Part shown: positions 35,791 through 48,018 of the stretch, one piece after another
Layout: every line of letters starts with the position of its first letter
Numbering within the stretch: position 1 is the first letter of the stretch
From: Dryocosmus kuriphilus
Taxonomy: Eukaryota; Arthropoda; Insecta; Hymenoptera; Cynipidae
Assembly: GCA_038277395.1 (NCBI GenBank)
Contig: CM076191.1
Span: 24,462,983-24,526,982 of the forward strand
Direction: 5' to 3'
DNA length: 64,000 nt
The notes under the pieces: generated by a model
The model's database searches: none
What the model was told of the DNA's origin: nothing
Seen by the model: the letters and a program-made list of their open reading frames with translations, nothing else
Position numbers and translations under genes: made by a program

Positions 35791-36090
35791 AAAAATACCA
35801 AATTCCTGGAAAAATAGTCAAATGTAATGTTAAAGTGTACTAATACTGCTCATTTTTAATAAAACCTGATCATTTTCGCACAAAAATACTAAATTCCTGC
35901 CAAAATAGTCCAAAGTAGTCTCAAAATGTGCCAATTAATCATTTTTAAATAAGAGTTGAGCATTTTTGTGAAAAAATACCAATTTCCCGACAAAATATTG
36001 AAAAATAACCGTCAAATATGAAAAAGAACTTTTTTTTTGTAAGACCTAATTATTTTAGCAAACAAACACTATAATTTCCTACAAAAATGC
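35791..36090. repeat. Tandem repeat, unit about 90 bp, 3.3 copies
   Basis: Units begin AAAAATACCAAATTCCTGG (35791), AAAAATACTAAATTCCTGCC (35882), AAAAATACCAATTTCCCGAC (about 35972) and a partial AAACACTATAATTTCCTAC (about 36063). Each carries AAAATAGTC- or AAAATATTG-like words and ATTTTTAATAAAACCTGATC-type words further in. It starts directly at the right edge of FB2. Confidence 0.75.
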
Positions 36091-36518
36091 GAATCTTATC
36101 TCCTATTTTCGTAGTTCTTTGTTACAGCTTTTGGGTAAAATAAATTTTGGGGAAAATGACATCCTACCCCTGAAGCACTTTTTACCCTTTGTTTTTTCTT
36201 TGTGGTGAAAAATTGGTGTGATTCTATAGAAATTTACCGAAAAATGGGTGGTCTCGTACTCGTGGCCGGTACCTTAACAGAAAAATTTCTAGTTTTAGAC
36301 TTAAAGCTAGATTTAAGCCCATTTCTGTCTTCAAAAAGAAGACCGTAAGTCTATTATTTTGGCTTTAAACAAGGCCCCTTTGTCTTAAAACAAAACCGAT
36401 TTTTTAAATTCAAAGCTTTTCTCTTTCTTGAATTATTTCAGGAGTCGCGGATAAAAGCGATTCTTGAAAAAAATGTTTATGTTTTCTAAAACTTGCAGGA
36501 TATAATAAAAAAAAATTC
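36091..36518. other. Short AT-rich gap, nothing recognised
   Basis: No coding sequence or shared repeat was identified between the tandem repeat and hairpin copy F. Confidence 0.4.
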
Positions 36519-37503
36519 TGCCCGCTTCGCGGGCACATTCTCATCGCGCGTTTCGTGCGAAGTATGAGCGAGCCTAGGGCGCGCGTCTGTTGGCACTCGA
36601 GTTTCGCGCTCGATAATTACATTTTTTTAAAACACATTGTAGATTGGTAAAGATTTTTGTGATTTTCCAAATTTTCACAATACCGGATTTCGATTCTTAA
36701 AAGTAAAGCGACGAGTCATATAAATAAATTTTGTAGCTCTTTCCAAGGTGAACAATTCTGCTTGTTAACATTTTCTCATATCTTGCATAGTTTTGCTGAA
36801 AAGCGGTTTTCTTTGTATTTCACAACATATTTCACGAATAACTCAAAAACTACGCGTCTGCTAAAAAAAATGATAGAGAGAAAATTTGTAGATCTTTTTG
36901 AGGTGAACAACTCTGTTCATTATCATTTTTTCATATCTTGCATAGTTTGGCGGGAAATTTGAAATTTTTTATTTTTAATAAAGTTTTATCGATTAAAACA
37001 AAAACCGTGCATTTTATCAAAAAATAGTTGAAATAAAATTTGTAGACCTTTTTAAATTAAACAACTTTGTTTTCTACCATTTTTTTTTATCTTGAATATT
37101 TTGTCGGGAAACCAGAGTTTTTTCATTTTAATAGCGTTTTCTTGATTAAAATAAAAACCGTTCATTTTATCAAAAAATGGTTAAAACAAGATTTATAGAT
37201 TTTTTTGAGATAAATAATTTTACTTTCTTACATTTTTTTGTATCTCTCATAGTTTAGCCGGAAAATGGATTTTTTGATTTTGTGAAAACAGTTTTTGATG
37301 GATAAAACCATAACCGTTGGTCAAAAACCACTGGTTAACGAACTCGTCCTTTCTTTTTGCCCCTTAAAGAAGTGTACCAAAGCGCAACCCAATCCGATTA
37401 GTCCTTCGAAAGTTATCGTGGGAACAGACTACGACAACAACGACGACGACAACAGACAGACACCGTCGTAAAAACCTTTTTTTTGGATTCAGGAGGTCTC
37501 AAA
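36519..37503 (-). mobile_element. GCGAAGC hairpin family, copy F
   Basis: The 3' end carries the intact hairpin TGCCCGCGAAGCGGGCA (minus strand, 36519-36535) followed by a T-run, then ATGAGAATGTGCCCGCG and the tail with GAGCGCGAAACTCGAG. Four tandem units and a short GTC/GTT microsatellite (37435-37465) follow. The 5' end stops at GAGACCTCCTGAATCC, short of the terminal ACATTCTCATCA, next to the I-like LINE. Confidence 0.85.
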
Positions 37504-37672
37504 TTCTATAATCTTTAAAGTGAACCTCGTATTTAAAAAGTTCAGTAATCTTTGTAGAAAAACTCAAGAAAGGATGTTGACAAATTTCACAGAAATTGAA
37601 TTCAAGATATTGAGTGTTTGTGAACCACTGCAATATAAACTCGAGAGAAGAGTTCTGTAAAATATTCTCTTC

Positions 37673-38466
37673 TTATTTTTCTTCGTTGGCGCTATACCTG
37701 CTTATGAAAGCTTTGTAATTTCGGCCATGACCAAATTGTGAGAGTATGGACTTGGCAGAATCTGAAACAGATGGCTGGACAGAATTTGACTGTGCCATCT
37801 CACAAGAGATGTCAGTCAGTCCGGTTTCCCAAAGTACGTAGCAAGGGCGGCGAAATTCAAAAGGCCTAGCCACCCAGTGCGGAATGGTTTTAATGGACAG
37901 GTTAACTAATATTTGGTAAGAACAAAAAGGAGGAGGGCATTTTACAAGTTTGGTTAGAGCTTTAGTTAGGTCTGATCTATCGAATCTCGGACAAGCCCAG
38001 AGAATGTGGTCTGTGTCTTCGTCGACCTCAGGGTCACATGATTATTCTCCGGAAGATATCAGGTTTTTCCGTGCAAGGATATCATTCAAAGCATAGTGAT
38101 TACTTCACATGCAATATAGAGAGACTATCCACTCTCTAGGGGCAGTGAACAAAGAGAACCAGGGTTTTCTCCTGTATTTATAACATTGCTGAGGAAAAAT
38201 GGCACCTTTATTTTTTCCTAATTCTGTAAAGTAGTTGTGGCAAATCTCATCGAGAGTTGTTCGGGCGGTGCCGAAGAAGTCCGAGAAAGGAAGGAGGATG
38301 TTGAGAAGGGACGCGTTTTTGGCTGCTGATTTAGCCGCCGCATCCGCCGCTTATACCAGGTAGGAGTTTATGGAACCAGGATACTTAGTTGCAACGCCTT
38401 GCTGGACGGTTAATAAATCCGTGAATATTACTGACTTTGAAAAACGGTTTTCGATAATGTAATCAA

Positions 38467-38548
<82 letters not shown>

Positions 38549-41336
38549 TAGCTACGGCTTCAATTGAGAAGATAGAGGCAAAACTTTTAACTTTCCACAT
38601 TCGAGTTAGTCAAGCGGCAAACCAGAGCACAACCAGTTGTTGATTCGGAAATTGATTTAGAACCGTCTAGTCTATGTAAAATTGAAGGTGGTCCTGGAAC
38701 TCATTTTCCACCAGGCCTTTAAAATGTTGTATAGGTGAGGGGCTATTCTGAAATAGTCTCCCAATTGATATATTAATGTCAGGAGAAAATAGGAGATCAT
38801 CGTACGGAAATCCATACTGAGGCTGCGTTTCTGATCTACGGATCCAACATTTAAAGTTTTTAACATTTTCAAATGCAGTCAGAAGGACGGATTGATTTTT
38901 GATACTGGTTTTAGTCGTTCTTACACGTTCAAATAGTGCTTCTATTGAGTCTGTAAGCAAATGATTGAGGTCTGAGAAGGTTCGAATGAGGTATTTTTTG
39001 TCCAGAAAGCAAAATCTTTTTTTAAAGAGAGGTTCGCAGCATTCTGCCAACATGACGCTAATGGGGGTGCTCCTCCTGTAACCAGCGGCTAATCTTAATG
39101 CCTCGTTACGAATTGTTTCAATTTTTCCAAAATATCTATGAGACACGAAATTAAAAATGTGGGATCCGTATTCCAAACTGCTCCTGATGAGGGAGATGTA
39201 GACCGTTCTGAGAATTATTGGGTCTGCACCCCACCAGGTACCTCTCAGAAGTTTTAAGATGTTCAATATTTTTCCTAGTTTTATCGCATAAGTATACAAA
39301 ATGAAATTGAAAAGACAATTTAAAGTCAAGAATGATACCCAGGAACCTAACATGGGGGAGGCGGAGATTAGGATGTTGTTTAACGAAAGAGTATATGCTG
39401 GGTTAGAGGTATTAAGGTTCAATTTATTGAAAAGAACCAGTTTCGTTTTTCCAGGGCATACCTCAAGTCCTCTTTGCTCTAAAAAGTCCGCAAGGACATT
39501 AATGCATTGTTGTATAGATTGGATGCAGACTAGAGGATCGGTGGATCGGCAGTAAATAGCGATGTCGTCCGCGAACCTCACGACACTGCAGTTATTAGAG
39601 ATGAGATGGCGAATTTTCCTGGTGTATATAGAGTATTTTATCAGACTGAGGATACAACCTTGAGGAAGGCCAACTGTGCTGCTAGGAAAAGCACCTTTCA
39701 GATCCAGAAATAGGCATGCCATAATCACGCCATTTGCAAAGCCCGAAAGGATTTCGGTTGGCAAGATAGGGAGATTGTCAGCGCAGGATTTCCTTTTCTT
39801 GAAACCGAGTTGTGCAGGAGATAGAAGATACATACAATGTTCCACATACCACGATAGTCTGTTATAAATGAGCTTTTACATCACCTTGAATAAGCATGAA
39901 GCTAAGGAGATTGGTCTAAACTTGCCTGGAGTTGATTTAGGGACGAAGAAAGATCAGAAAGTCATTTCAAGAGCTTGAAAAGGAACAGGAAAGCAAATTT
40001 CATTATAAATCTTGAGAAGGGTTGTCTGTATTTATTCAGGAAATTGAAGTATGATGTTGTAGTCAATTTTGTCTACACCTGGGGAAGATTTAGTTTTAAG
40101 TGAAGTCACGGCGATGGAAAACTCGGAAATCGTGAATGGAGCCTCTAGGAATTGATTGCTCTGAAAGTTGTCATTATCAGGGGATGAATCAAAAAGGACC
40201 GTTGGTGGAAAAATTTCCTCCGCTAAAGCGTGTAAGTTTTTAATTGTTTCCATATCTCCTAAACAGTTTGAATTTGCTGGTTGGGTGAATTTATTTTAAA
40301 ACATTTAATAACTCGCCAGGCTCTGAAAATTGGGGTTGTCTTATCTAGAGACACGCAGAATTTCCGGAAGTTACTTCTGCGAGGAATATCGTGTGTGCGT
40401 CTAGTTTTTGCTTCTACTCTACTTAGATTAATGTAGTTAAGTCCGTTCCTACATCTTCTGAAAGCAGCCAGGGCCTTCTTTCTTTGACAGCCGTGTCACA
40501 ATCTTTATCCCACCACGGGGCAGGGATGAAGTTTTTCTTTCGAATCCTGAAGTGGTTAGTAATTTTAGGAGGTTTTAAAGGGGCACAAGCAGTGATGATT
40601 GCTTCGTCAACACTTTTAACGAAAGCATAGTATTTAGAGTTACAATCTATAAACTGGGAGTTTATACTGGGAGTTACCACTGGGAAGCTATCACTACCTA
40701 AGAAGTCGTGCCAAACTCCCCAAGAAGAGATGTTGAAGAGGTTTGGAGATACAAATGTTAAATCGACGATTGAAGGACAGCTATCAGGTCTAGTACGAAA
40801 GGTGGGTTTTCCTGTATTTAGGGGAATCAAATCTGTTTGATCTAGTGCGGAGCAGAGCTCTAGTTAGTTATTGAAATTGTGTAAACTTCCCCAAAGAGAG
40901 TTATGGCAATTAAAGTCACCAGCAATAAATATTGAACCGGGATTTACGTTTTGAATTGAGTTAAAGAATCTAGTCCACGTCTCTGACGTTATAAAATTAT
41001 CAGAGGCTGGCACTCTGTATGGAGAAACAATAAGGAGTTCTATTGAGATTACAAGCGTCTCGAGTTTATTTTCAAGACTAGGAACAGAAGTGACTCTAGA
41101 GAATGTGATTCCCCTTCTTATGGCAATAGCGAGGCCACCGCGGCTATTAGTCTGCTATCTGCTCTAATGATATTGAAATCTTTGATTTTGAAATTTTGCT
41201 TTGAGTCTGGTTTTAGGAAAGTTTTAGACTAAAGTAGGATATTGAAATCTTCACGGATATTTGATAGTTCCCCCTGTTTATTTAAGGCGCCTCGACAATT
41301 CCACTGGATAATTCCCAATCCATTAAGCTGAGCCAT
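37673..41336 (-). pseudogene. I-like LINE ORF2: endonuclease, RT, RNase H, broken
   Basis: The ATG at 41336 leads into GIIQWNCRGALNKQGELSN, the classical start of an APE endonuclease. Stops occur soon after, but SIVDLTFVSPNLF and HDFLGSDSFPVVT (40830-40680) mark its end. RT runs through FTISEFSIAVTSLKTKSSPG (near 40100), LFLDLKGAF (motif A), GLPQGCILS (motif B) and RFADDIAIYC (catalytic FADD, residues 91-94 of the frame starting 39845). The stretch between motifs A and B is shortened to a few residues, an internal deletion. The thumb has LKLLRGTWWGADPIILRTVY. RNase H remnants (SFASIFSIEAVAI, SVIFTDLLTVQQGVATKYPG, AADAAAKSAA) surround a TA microsatellite. The C-terminus shows a CDPEVDEDTDHILWACPRFD box and ends at 37673. 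Confidence 0.88.
38469..38545. repeat. (AT)n microsatellite inside the RNase H region
   Basis: About 77 bases of AT dinucleotide between the RNase H fragments FSIEAVAI and IENRFSKSVIF. In translation it would read alternating Tyr/Ile, so it has expanded within former coding sequence. Confidence 0.95.
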
Positions 41337-41545
41337 TATTAGCACGTAGGGATTTGGTTAGAAGGTTCACATAATGTAAGCCTTTATTTAAAATATTTTG
41401 ACGTTCCTCCGCATTAAGGGAACCTCCGGTTATTACTTCGATCAAGTTCAACAGTACAGATAGGGTCTCGATAATAATTGAAGACCCAGAACCTTTTGAT
41501 TCCGTTTCATGAGCATAATCGGGTAGAGATGTAGATATAAAAGGG

Positions 41546-43092
41546 TTAGAGGATGTGAGGGGAGAGGGAGAGGTGTGGGAGAGGAAAGAGGGGAGGACGA
41601 GTAGAAAGGGGATGCGGGAAGGGACTCAACCTGTTTGCTAAGGGCAAAACCGTTTGGAAAACGACTGGGAGTCCTTCCGTTGTTATGAATGTGAGAGAAG
41701 GATGATTGGGAGATTCTTCGAGATGTCGAGAGGGATTAGGCAATCGAAGAAGGAACCTGTTTGATTTTTGGGTGGGAATCTATATGATTCCATACAAGAG
41801 GTGAGTTTGATTTCTTCGACCTAATAGGGGCTGTCGAGAACTCGAAAAGGAGGGGGCAGGTGCATCATTATGCTCTGGAAACATTGAGAAACTAAACGCT
41901 GGAGATGAGTTAGGGAGCGAGGGGATGGAGGAGGCAACCGTTCCTCTACCGGATCTAAGGATTGATTTGGCTTCTTTGAAAGGGAGTGAATTTGTTGGCA
42001 AAGACGCGCAGTTCTTTTTGGGACCGATATTCCGGGCATTTTTTAAAGGTGGGCATGTGGTCACCGCCACTGTTGACACACTTTGGGGCACTATTTCATT
42101 TAGGATATGGTTTGCTGATATGACCAAATCGAAGACATTTGTTGCATATCCTAGGTTCAGGTTGTAAATATAAACCTGAAACGAGGCCATGTATAGAGAA
42201 GTTGTTTCTGGTAGGGAAGTGCCCTCAGAGGTAATCAGCACGGATTTATAAGGGACTGTTTTGGGATTCTGGATATCGGGATCAATGGTTTTTCTGTTCA
42301 ACCGAGATCTGCAACAACTTTGGTCTTACCTCGCAGGGAGCCAAGAACTTGAAGGTTCCGTGTGATTTCTGTATCGGAAATTTCGTGAGAGACGCCCCGT
42401 ATGAAGCCCTGGCAAGTAACGAAACTAGAGGGGACGAATGTTATTAGGCCTTCAATTTTTTTAGGGATTTCGTCTAAAAGAGTATTAGCCGCTTTGGGAT
42501 ATTTTTGCAATTACTCTGAGTTTGACAAAGCCGCTGCTTTGGACGTCGTTAGTGAGTCCTAGGAAGTGTTTTTGGAGCACTCGACCGCAAGTATCGGGAG
42601 CAAGGTCTTTTTTTTTGCGTTTTTCGAGTTGGGGTTGCATTGGACTATAAGCGGGCAGTCGCCTCTCTCACAGATGTTGTATCGCAGAGGGCAGCTGTCA
42701 TTCTTCGGAGGGTTTATGGGTTTTTGTGAGTTGGGGTTAGATTGCACAGACTTGGAGGGTGCACTGTCAGAGAGATCTACCGGAGATTGTGTCTCTGCAA
42801 TAATTTGAGAATTGTCGACAATTTCCATAATAGTCTCCTCAGCATCCTCGTCTAGGAGGGGGTTTTCAGACGCGGTGTCAATTGTATGAGAATTGGACGG
42901 CATCTTATCGTGAATTTTTCGTTTTTTGGCTCTCTCATTGTCTCGAAAACCTGCGCTGTTCACATCCTTGCTCCTAAGGAAAATGAACGTTCTCGTACCT
43001 TCTGTGTCTTCTTCGGGATTGTTAGGAAGTGGCGCGGGTCCCTTCAAAACGTCATCCCCCGAGTCAGGCAATTTTTTATTGCTAGAGGGCAT
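41546..43092 (-). pseudogene. I-like LINE ORF1 (gag-like), frameshifted
   Basis: Three frames in sequence (43092-42559, 42510-42298, 42301-41780, with a short tail to 41546) make up the ORF. The N-terminal part is acidic and low in complexity and includes CPLRYNICERGDCPLIVQC. The middle (LLDEIPKKIEGLITFVPSSF) resembles the RNA-recognition-like core of such proteins. The zinc knuckles are visible only in another frame than the long open one: CNKCLRFGHISK and CVNSGGDHMPTFKKCPEYR near 42000-42120. The long open frame there (VYIYNLNLGYATNVFDLVIS) is therefore a shifted reading. The protein would coat LINE RNA. ORF1 identity rests on knuckles plus position. Confidence 0.75.
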
Positions 43093-43383
43093 GCCGCCGC
43101 AATGTTTAAGGACCCTATGTTTAAGTTCTAGGGCTATAGCGCGAGTATAATTACTGGGAGGAAATCTTGATCACGTGGCTCGCACTTAGAAATGGTCTGG
43201 TTAAGTTGACCACGAAAAGTGAAACTCCCGGGGAAACGAAATATAGCTCCGCGCAATGAGCGACGGGAGCTGTTTGCACCTGGAGAAATACACCTGTATA
43301 CTACTGTCACATCTATCTTCGACACCACTTTCTGAATTTTAAAATACAATGCTGTCTGCAGCACCCTGTGAAATACGGAAGTA

Positions 43384-43560
43384 TGAGAAAAGAAAAACAG
43401 TCTACTGAGACCTCAATGGCGTAAGTGGTTAACGCGCTGACTCATGAATAGACAGAGCTCCCGGTTCGAACCCGAGCCAAAGTAGATTTTTGTTCGTTTC
43501 TCTAAAAAAGACACGACCAGTATATCAACACAACTCATATAAAAAACTAATTATTGCTTT
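43384..43560 (+). mobile_element. tRNA-cored hairpin element, third copy
   Basis: The short inverted repeat GAGAAAAGAAAAACAGTCTA (43385) against AGTAGATTTTTGTTCGTTTC (43481) encloses a tRNA-like core (43402-43483) with A box TGGCGTAAGTGGTTAACGC and B box GGTTCGAACCC. To the right, CGACCAGTATATCAACAC matches the GACCAGTA module of the other two copies. The left side is LINE 5' UTR, so the long left arm seen at 2.7 kb is absent here. Confidence 0.7.
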
Positions 43561-44577
43561 TTCATGCATCCTAATATTTATTTCATTTTGGCTTATAATG
43601 AAGTTTACTTAGAAATTTAAAACATTTTTTGAAACAAATATAAAGTAAAGAAAAAGTAAATATAAGACTAAAGTTAAAAGTTATTGTAAAATAGTGAGTA
43701 AATTACGTTACAATTTTCTTGTCCAGAAAAGTAAATAAGTTATGCAGGAGTTAGAAATAACGTAACTTTTTCAGAATCACACCAGTTTCCTTCGAATTAA
43801 ACGAATTTTAAATTATGCAGTTGTAAATATTCTTTAACTTCTATTTTTTTAGATATCAAAATTTAAAAAGTTATATAAGGCATAAATTAATCAAAATTTA
43901 CTGCAAAAGTGAATACTTCTGGAATGTATTAATCTGTTCAATAGATAATATTTTCTTGATACTAAAATTTTATCAGTATTGTTTCAAATTAAAAAATGTT
44001 CAAATTTTGAGATTTTAAACTTTTTTTTAACTTAACATACAAAAATTTAAAAAGTTATATAGTCCATAAATTATAAATAAAGTATAACGTATAAAGTATA
44101 AAGTATAAAGTAAAAATAAGTATAAATAATACCCATTGCACAAATTATCATTTTAATAATGTAAAATTCTTTCTATTATATAGTGTTCTTGCTTCTTGAT
44201 CAGTTTCTTTTGAATATTAGAAAATTTTCAAAGTTTGAGTTTGTGAATATTTTTCCAGCATAGATTTTCAGACAACAAAATTTAAAAAGTTATGTACATA
44301 CTATATAAATTATACTTATACACTGTAAAAATGAATACTTCTAAAGTATACATATTCTTATAAGATAATGATTTTTATGCAAAGATTTTGTGCAATTTTC
44401 TAACGAAAATATTGAATTTTATAGAAAAATAATTTAATGATTGAAAATAGAAAAATTTGAAACCCGAAAATTATTGAAATGTTTAAAACCGATAATTTGA
44501 CGATGAAACGGTGCTCAGACATTTTTCATACGGCCCTAATAGTAGTACCAGATAACCAAAATTATTTTACTAACGTT
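43561..44577. other. AT-rich stretch with AAAATTTAAAAAGTTATATA repeats
   Basis: The phrase AAATTTAAAAAGTTATATA or a close variant recurs near 43858, 44043 and 44278, about 185-235 bases apart, with GTGAATACTTCTGGAATGTA-type words nearby (43910, 44332). A short tandem of AAAGTATAAAGTATAAAGTA lies near 44090. No coding sequence. These look like decayed direct repeats of about 200 bp. Confidence 0.5.
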
Positions 44578-45340
44578 CCCAGCAAGAATAGCCGAGAACA
44601 CAAAAGTGAAAACAATTTCCTACTTACTACTCATAAGACCAATTCTGACTTATGGTTGCCCGATCTGGTTCAATGTTAGTCTCAGCACAATGGAAAAGTT
44701 AAGATCTTTCGAAAGAAACTGCCTACGAGCATGTACAAAAATGTACAAGACACAACACTCTCAATATACAGGGTCGTACTCTAACGAGCAACTTTACAAT
44801 AAAGCGAATATTCCTAGAATAGACAATTTCATGCTAAAGTTAATACGAAACCACATAGCATCATCGTCAAAAATTTATAGAAATAGCCTCATTTTCAGCC
44901 AATATTACCCTAATAATGTCTTCTTCGAAATCACAAGAAAAACAGGTAGAATATCGCATGAAGCTTTTCCGTATTTAGATAGCTTAGGACTCATCCAAGA
45001 TAAAAACAATATTCCGACGATATACCATGTTAAAAGACACGCCTTTAACAAAAAAATAGAATATGAACCAGATATAGACTGTAAGAATACGAAAGTAGCC
45101 CTGCGATTCTCAATGGCACTACCCACACGAGATAAAAATGATAAACACAGAAGGAATGTTGAAAAGTATTGGTGGTTAGATAGCCATTATTGCAAAACTC
45201 AGATTGAGGATATTAAACGGTCTCATTGCCTTTTGCAAGCCGAAAAATCTAGACACAGGTACACTAAATACCTTTTTAGCAAAAATAGGAAAAAGAAAAA
45301 AGTAGCGACAGATAGACAATGTATTCAAAATAATACATAG
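44578..45340 (+). pseudogene. LINE reverse transcriptase C-terminal part
   Basis: An open frame of 244 codons (from 44606) begins within the RT thumb/connection: LIRPILTYGCPIWFNVS, typical of Jockey-like and related LINEs, then MEKLRSFERNCLRACTKMY and LYNKANIPRIDNFMLKLIRN. The C-terminal part is charged (VEKYWWLD, then a lysine-rich end). No catalytic YADD box remains because the copy starts downstream of it. Only slightly degraded: one continuous frame after an upstream shift near 44600, so this insertion is younger than the neighbouring LINEs or lucky. Clade assignment beyond Jockey-like is not supported. Confidence 0.8.
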
Positions 45341-45668
45341 AATCTCACTTCCATCAACGAGTGCATCGCACTACTCTAGATTTAAAAACTTTTCGAGATA
45401 GAAGATAATAGTTTTGTTACCAAAGTGGTATTTTTCTATTACAAAAACAAATGTGAAACGATCTAACTCTCTACCTAAATAATTAGCAACATGGCTTAGC
45501 GAAAATTTATAAACAAGAATAATAGATAAATCTACGAGCGCCTCGAAGTAGGACATATAGATAAATTAATGTAAACTAAGGTAGCGGTTTATACATGTTT
45601 CATCCGCATGTAAAGAAACCATGTAGTATAGCGTTATTAATAAATATTATTACAAAAGAAAAAAAAAG
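44578..45668 (+). mobile_element. 3' fragment of another LINE, with poly-A tail
   Basis: Reverse-transcriptase C-terminal coding sequence (44578-45340), a 3' UTR of about 300 bases, and an A-rich end (ACAAAAGAAAAAAAAAG at 45652) after ATTAATAAATATT. The 5' portion is missing, as for most LINE insertions. Confidence 0.75.
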
Positions 45669-46807
45669 AGGCTTTAGACGTTAAGCGTTAGAATTGCGTT
45701 AGACAGTGCTAGGTAGAGTTCGAAGCTTCAGCGATTACAAAATTTTAATAGCGTTTACGCGAATGTGCATAATAATAAAGCACTGATTACTTAAATATGC
45801 GACCATGAATATGAAACATAATAATAATAATACAGCAGATTTTTTTTTCATCGAAAACCCGATCTTTATTTTAAAGAACTGTTCTCTACAAACTGTTCTC
45901 CTACAAATTTCATACGCTCTTTATATCTTACAATCAAGACGGTTTTAACTTCTAATGAACTACCCCTCATATTCGCTACTCTAGAACTATTTCTCTAAAG
46001 TGTAATTAAATATTTTTTCCGTGTATATATACATAAATATTACACTTACGAATGAAAACTGTTTTCTTAATACCGAAAGTAAAATTTTAAAAGTTTGGAA
46101 CTAAAACAATAAACTCCTGCATAATGAACGTATATAATTCGTAAGTTAAATGAACATTTCAAAAGTTTTTCTTATCTTTTTGCAACACGTTGTACAAGCA
46201 AAAAACATCCCTTGAATATTGCGTGTTTGTTGGTAACGCTATCAGTTTGTAACTAGATGAGCGGCACAAGTGATAATATTAATTTTATTCTTATTACTCT
46301 CTTCCTGTTGGACATTTATGGCAGTTCCGCGTTTTCGATCCTTGGATCTGTAACATATTCAATTATGTGTATACATAGATTGTGCTTCGATCTTTGCTAC
46401 TGGCAGCAAAGTCGATCGAGCGAGTCATGTTGCGATGGAATATTATAGTGAATCTTTGCTTCACCAATATTCCTATTCACCATGGGTGGCTCGATTACAT
46501 TCACTTAAATATTAAGGACCGTTCACCCCAAGATCCAATGAAATCAATACATTCTCTGAAATATTTAATTTAAACCTCAATTTTATCGAATTTATTTTTG
46601 AGCTATATATATATTGTTACAAAATTTAACTTTTATGTAGATAAATTTGTACTCGTAACAAATTAATTTTGATTTCTCTAAACTTTTTATAAAAATGGAT
46701 TCATTTTTTTAATGTACAGAATCATGGTTCTGTGTCCTTTAAAATCAATTAAAGTTGATCAAATTGGTCATTTTTTTAAATTTGTGTCCTTTATCATTTT
46801 CTAAAAT
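45669..46807. other. AT-rich non-coding stretch
   Basis: No recognisable gene or repeat. Short open frames at 46257-46573 lack motifs. Confidence 0.4.
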
Positions 46808-46824
46808 TGCATACTGATACATTC

Positions 46825-47125
46825 TTGTTTGTATATTAGTTTATACTCCCTCCCCTTTACGGGTTTTGAGAGTCTTACAGAAAACAATTCCAAACAAATT
46901 TTACAACTTCCTTAGTCTCTCAAAATCGCCCAGTGACCCCTAAGCAATATGCTCCTCGACATGAGCCTCTTTATGAGGGGGACCTACAGTTTAACGTGGG
47001 TTCCGAACCACGAGAGCCTCGGTAGAAGTACATAGAAAATTCCATTGGTACTCGGCTCAGGAATAGAACCCCATACCTCTTGCTTAGAAGGCCGACGCTC
47101 TACCACCTGAGCCACCGAAGCTCTA
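46825..47125 (-). mobile_element. tRNA-derived SINE, second copy, 17-bp target duplication
   Basis: Perfect flanking repeats TGCATACTGATACATTC lie at 46808-46824 and 47126-47142. The minus strand reads the same tRNA-like head (TGGCTCAGGTGGTAGAGC, loop CTTCTAA, GGTTCTATTCC), the same body and the same LINE-type tail (CTCAAAACCCGTAAAGGGGA near 46850-46875) as the copy at 20005-20327. It lacks a short part of the body, which explains its smaller size (301 versus 323 bp). Confidence 0.95.
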
Positions 47126-47142
47126 TGCATACTGATACATTC

Positions 47143-48018
47143 ATTATTTTAGTAAAAATTTGGGGGAACTGTTTCTGATACCAATTCTAAAATCTGTGTC
47201 GATCAGCATTGGTAATACAAATTTCAGATTTTCCAATTTATTAAAATAATGAATCTATCGATTTGTAATTTTGGGAAATTATAAGCCATACCTAATATTT
47301 GATACGTCTAATTTTTTTTCAAGGGCACTAAAACTCTCATTCCGATTACATGAGGTGATTTATTTTGTAATGCTTTAAAAATTTTATGGTTCCAAATCTT
47401 GATGCTTTCAAAGTCGTTTGAATTTAAATTAATTTGCATTTAACTAACCTTCGCCATTTAAAATTAAAATGCATGTTTTCGAAATAAAATGCTTCTGAAT
47501 ATTGAGCTGTTTCTAAAATTAAATAATGTCGGTTTAAAAAACTTTTTTGAGTAACTTTGAAAGAGGAAGTTATTTTATTTTAAGTGAATAAAAAATCGAA
47601 TCTTTATCAAAGATAGATCAAGCACATTTCCTTAGTTTTATATTCTTTCAAAGTCGAAAGCTTTAAAAATTTGGCGCTTCACAATTTGAAAAAAATTGAT
47701 TTAACTTTTAAATTTGAATCATGGGAAAATTAATTTAGTAAATTCAGGATTTGTATAATACTATATCAAGACAGTGTTAAATAATACCTAAATTAATCAT
47801 CCCTCCATTGTGAATGAAGCTTTAAGCCCGGTGATCGGCCTATCAGTGACAATAAAGTTTATCGAAGATTGAAAGTAATGAATTAAAATCCACAGACTTG
47901 CGTGTCTCGAGACCCTCCAAGCTACTGGCCATAGCGGCTTGTCACGATTCTTTCATGGTTAAATCGACTTCGTGTTATTGTTAATTGATGTTCTTGTTTC
48001 TCCTTGTACATTTTTTAA
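47143..48018. other. AT-rich non-coding stretch
   Basis: No gene or shared repeat recognised. Confidence 0.4.

Larger units (their letters stand above)
37504..43365 (-). mobile_element. I-like LINE, nearly full length, broken
   Basis: On the minus strand: 5' UTR (43365-43093), ORF1 with zinc knuckles (43092-41546), ORF2 starting at 41336 with endonuclease, reverse transcriptase, RNase H and a C-terminal Cys/His region, and a 3' UTR to about 37504. The order APE endonuclease, RT, RNase H and a CCHC-bearing ORF1 is that of the I group of LINEs. Many stops, frameshifts and internal deletions make it inactive. The exact 3' end is uncertain because hairpin copy F adjoins it. Confidence 0.85.

Noticed and set aside
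41780..42301. A novel 173-residue protein
   Set aside because: It is a shifted reading of the I-like LINE ORF1; the zinc-knuckle words are in another frame.
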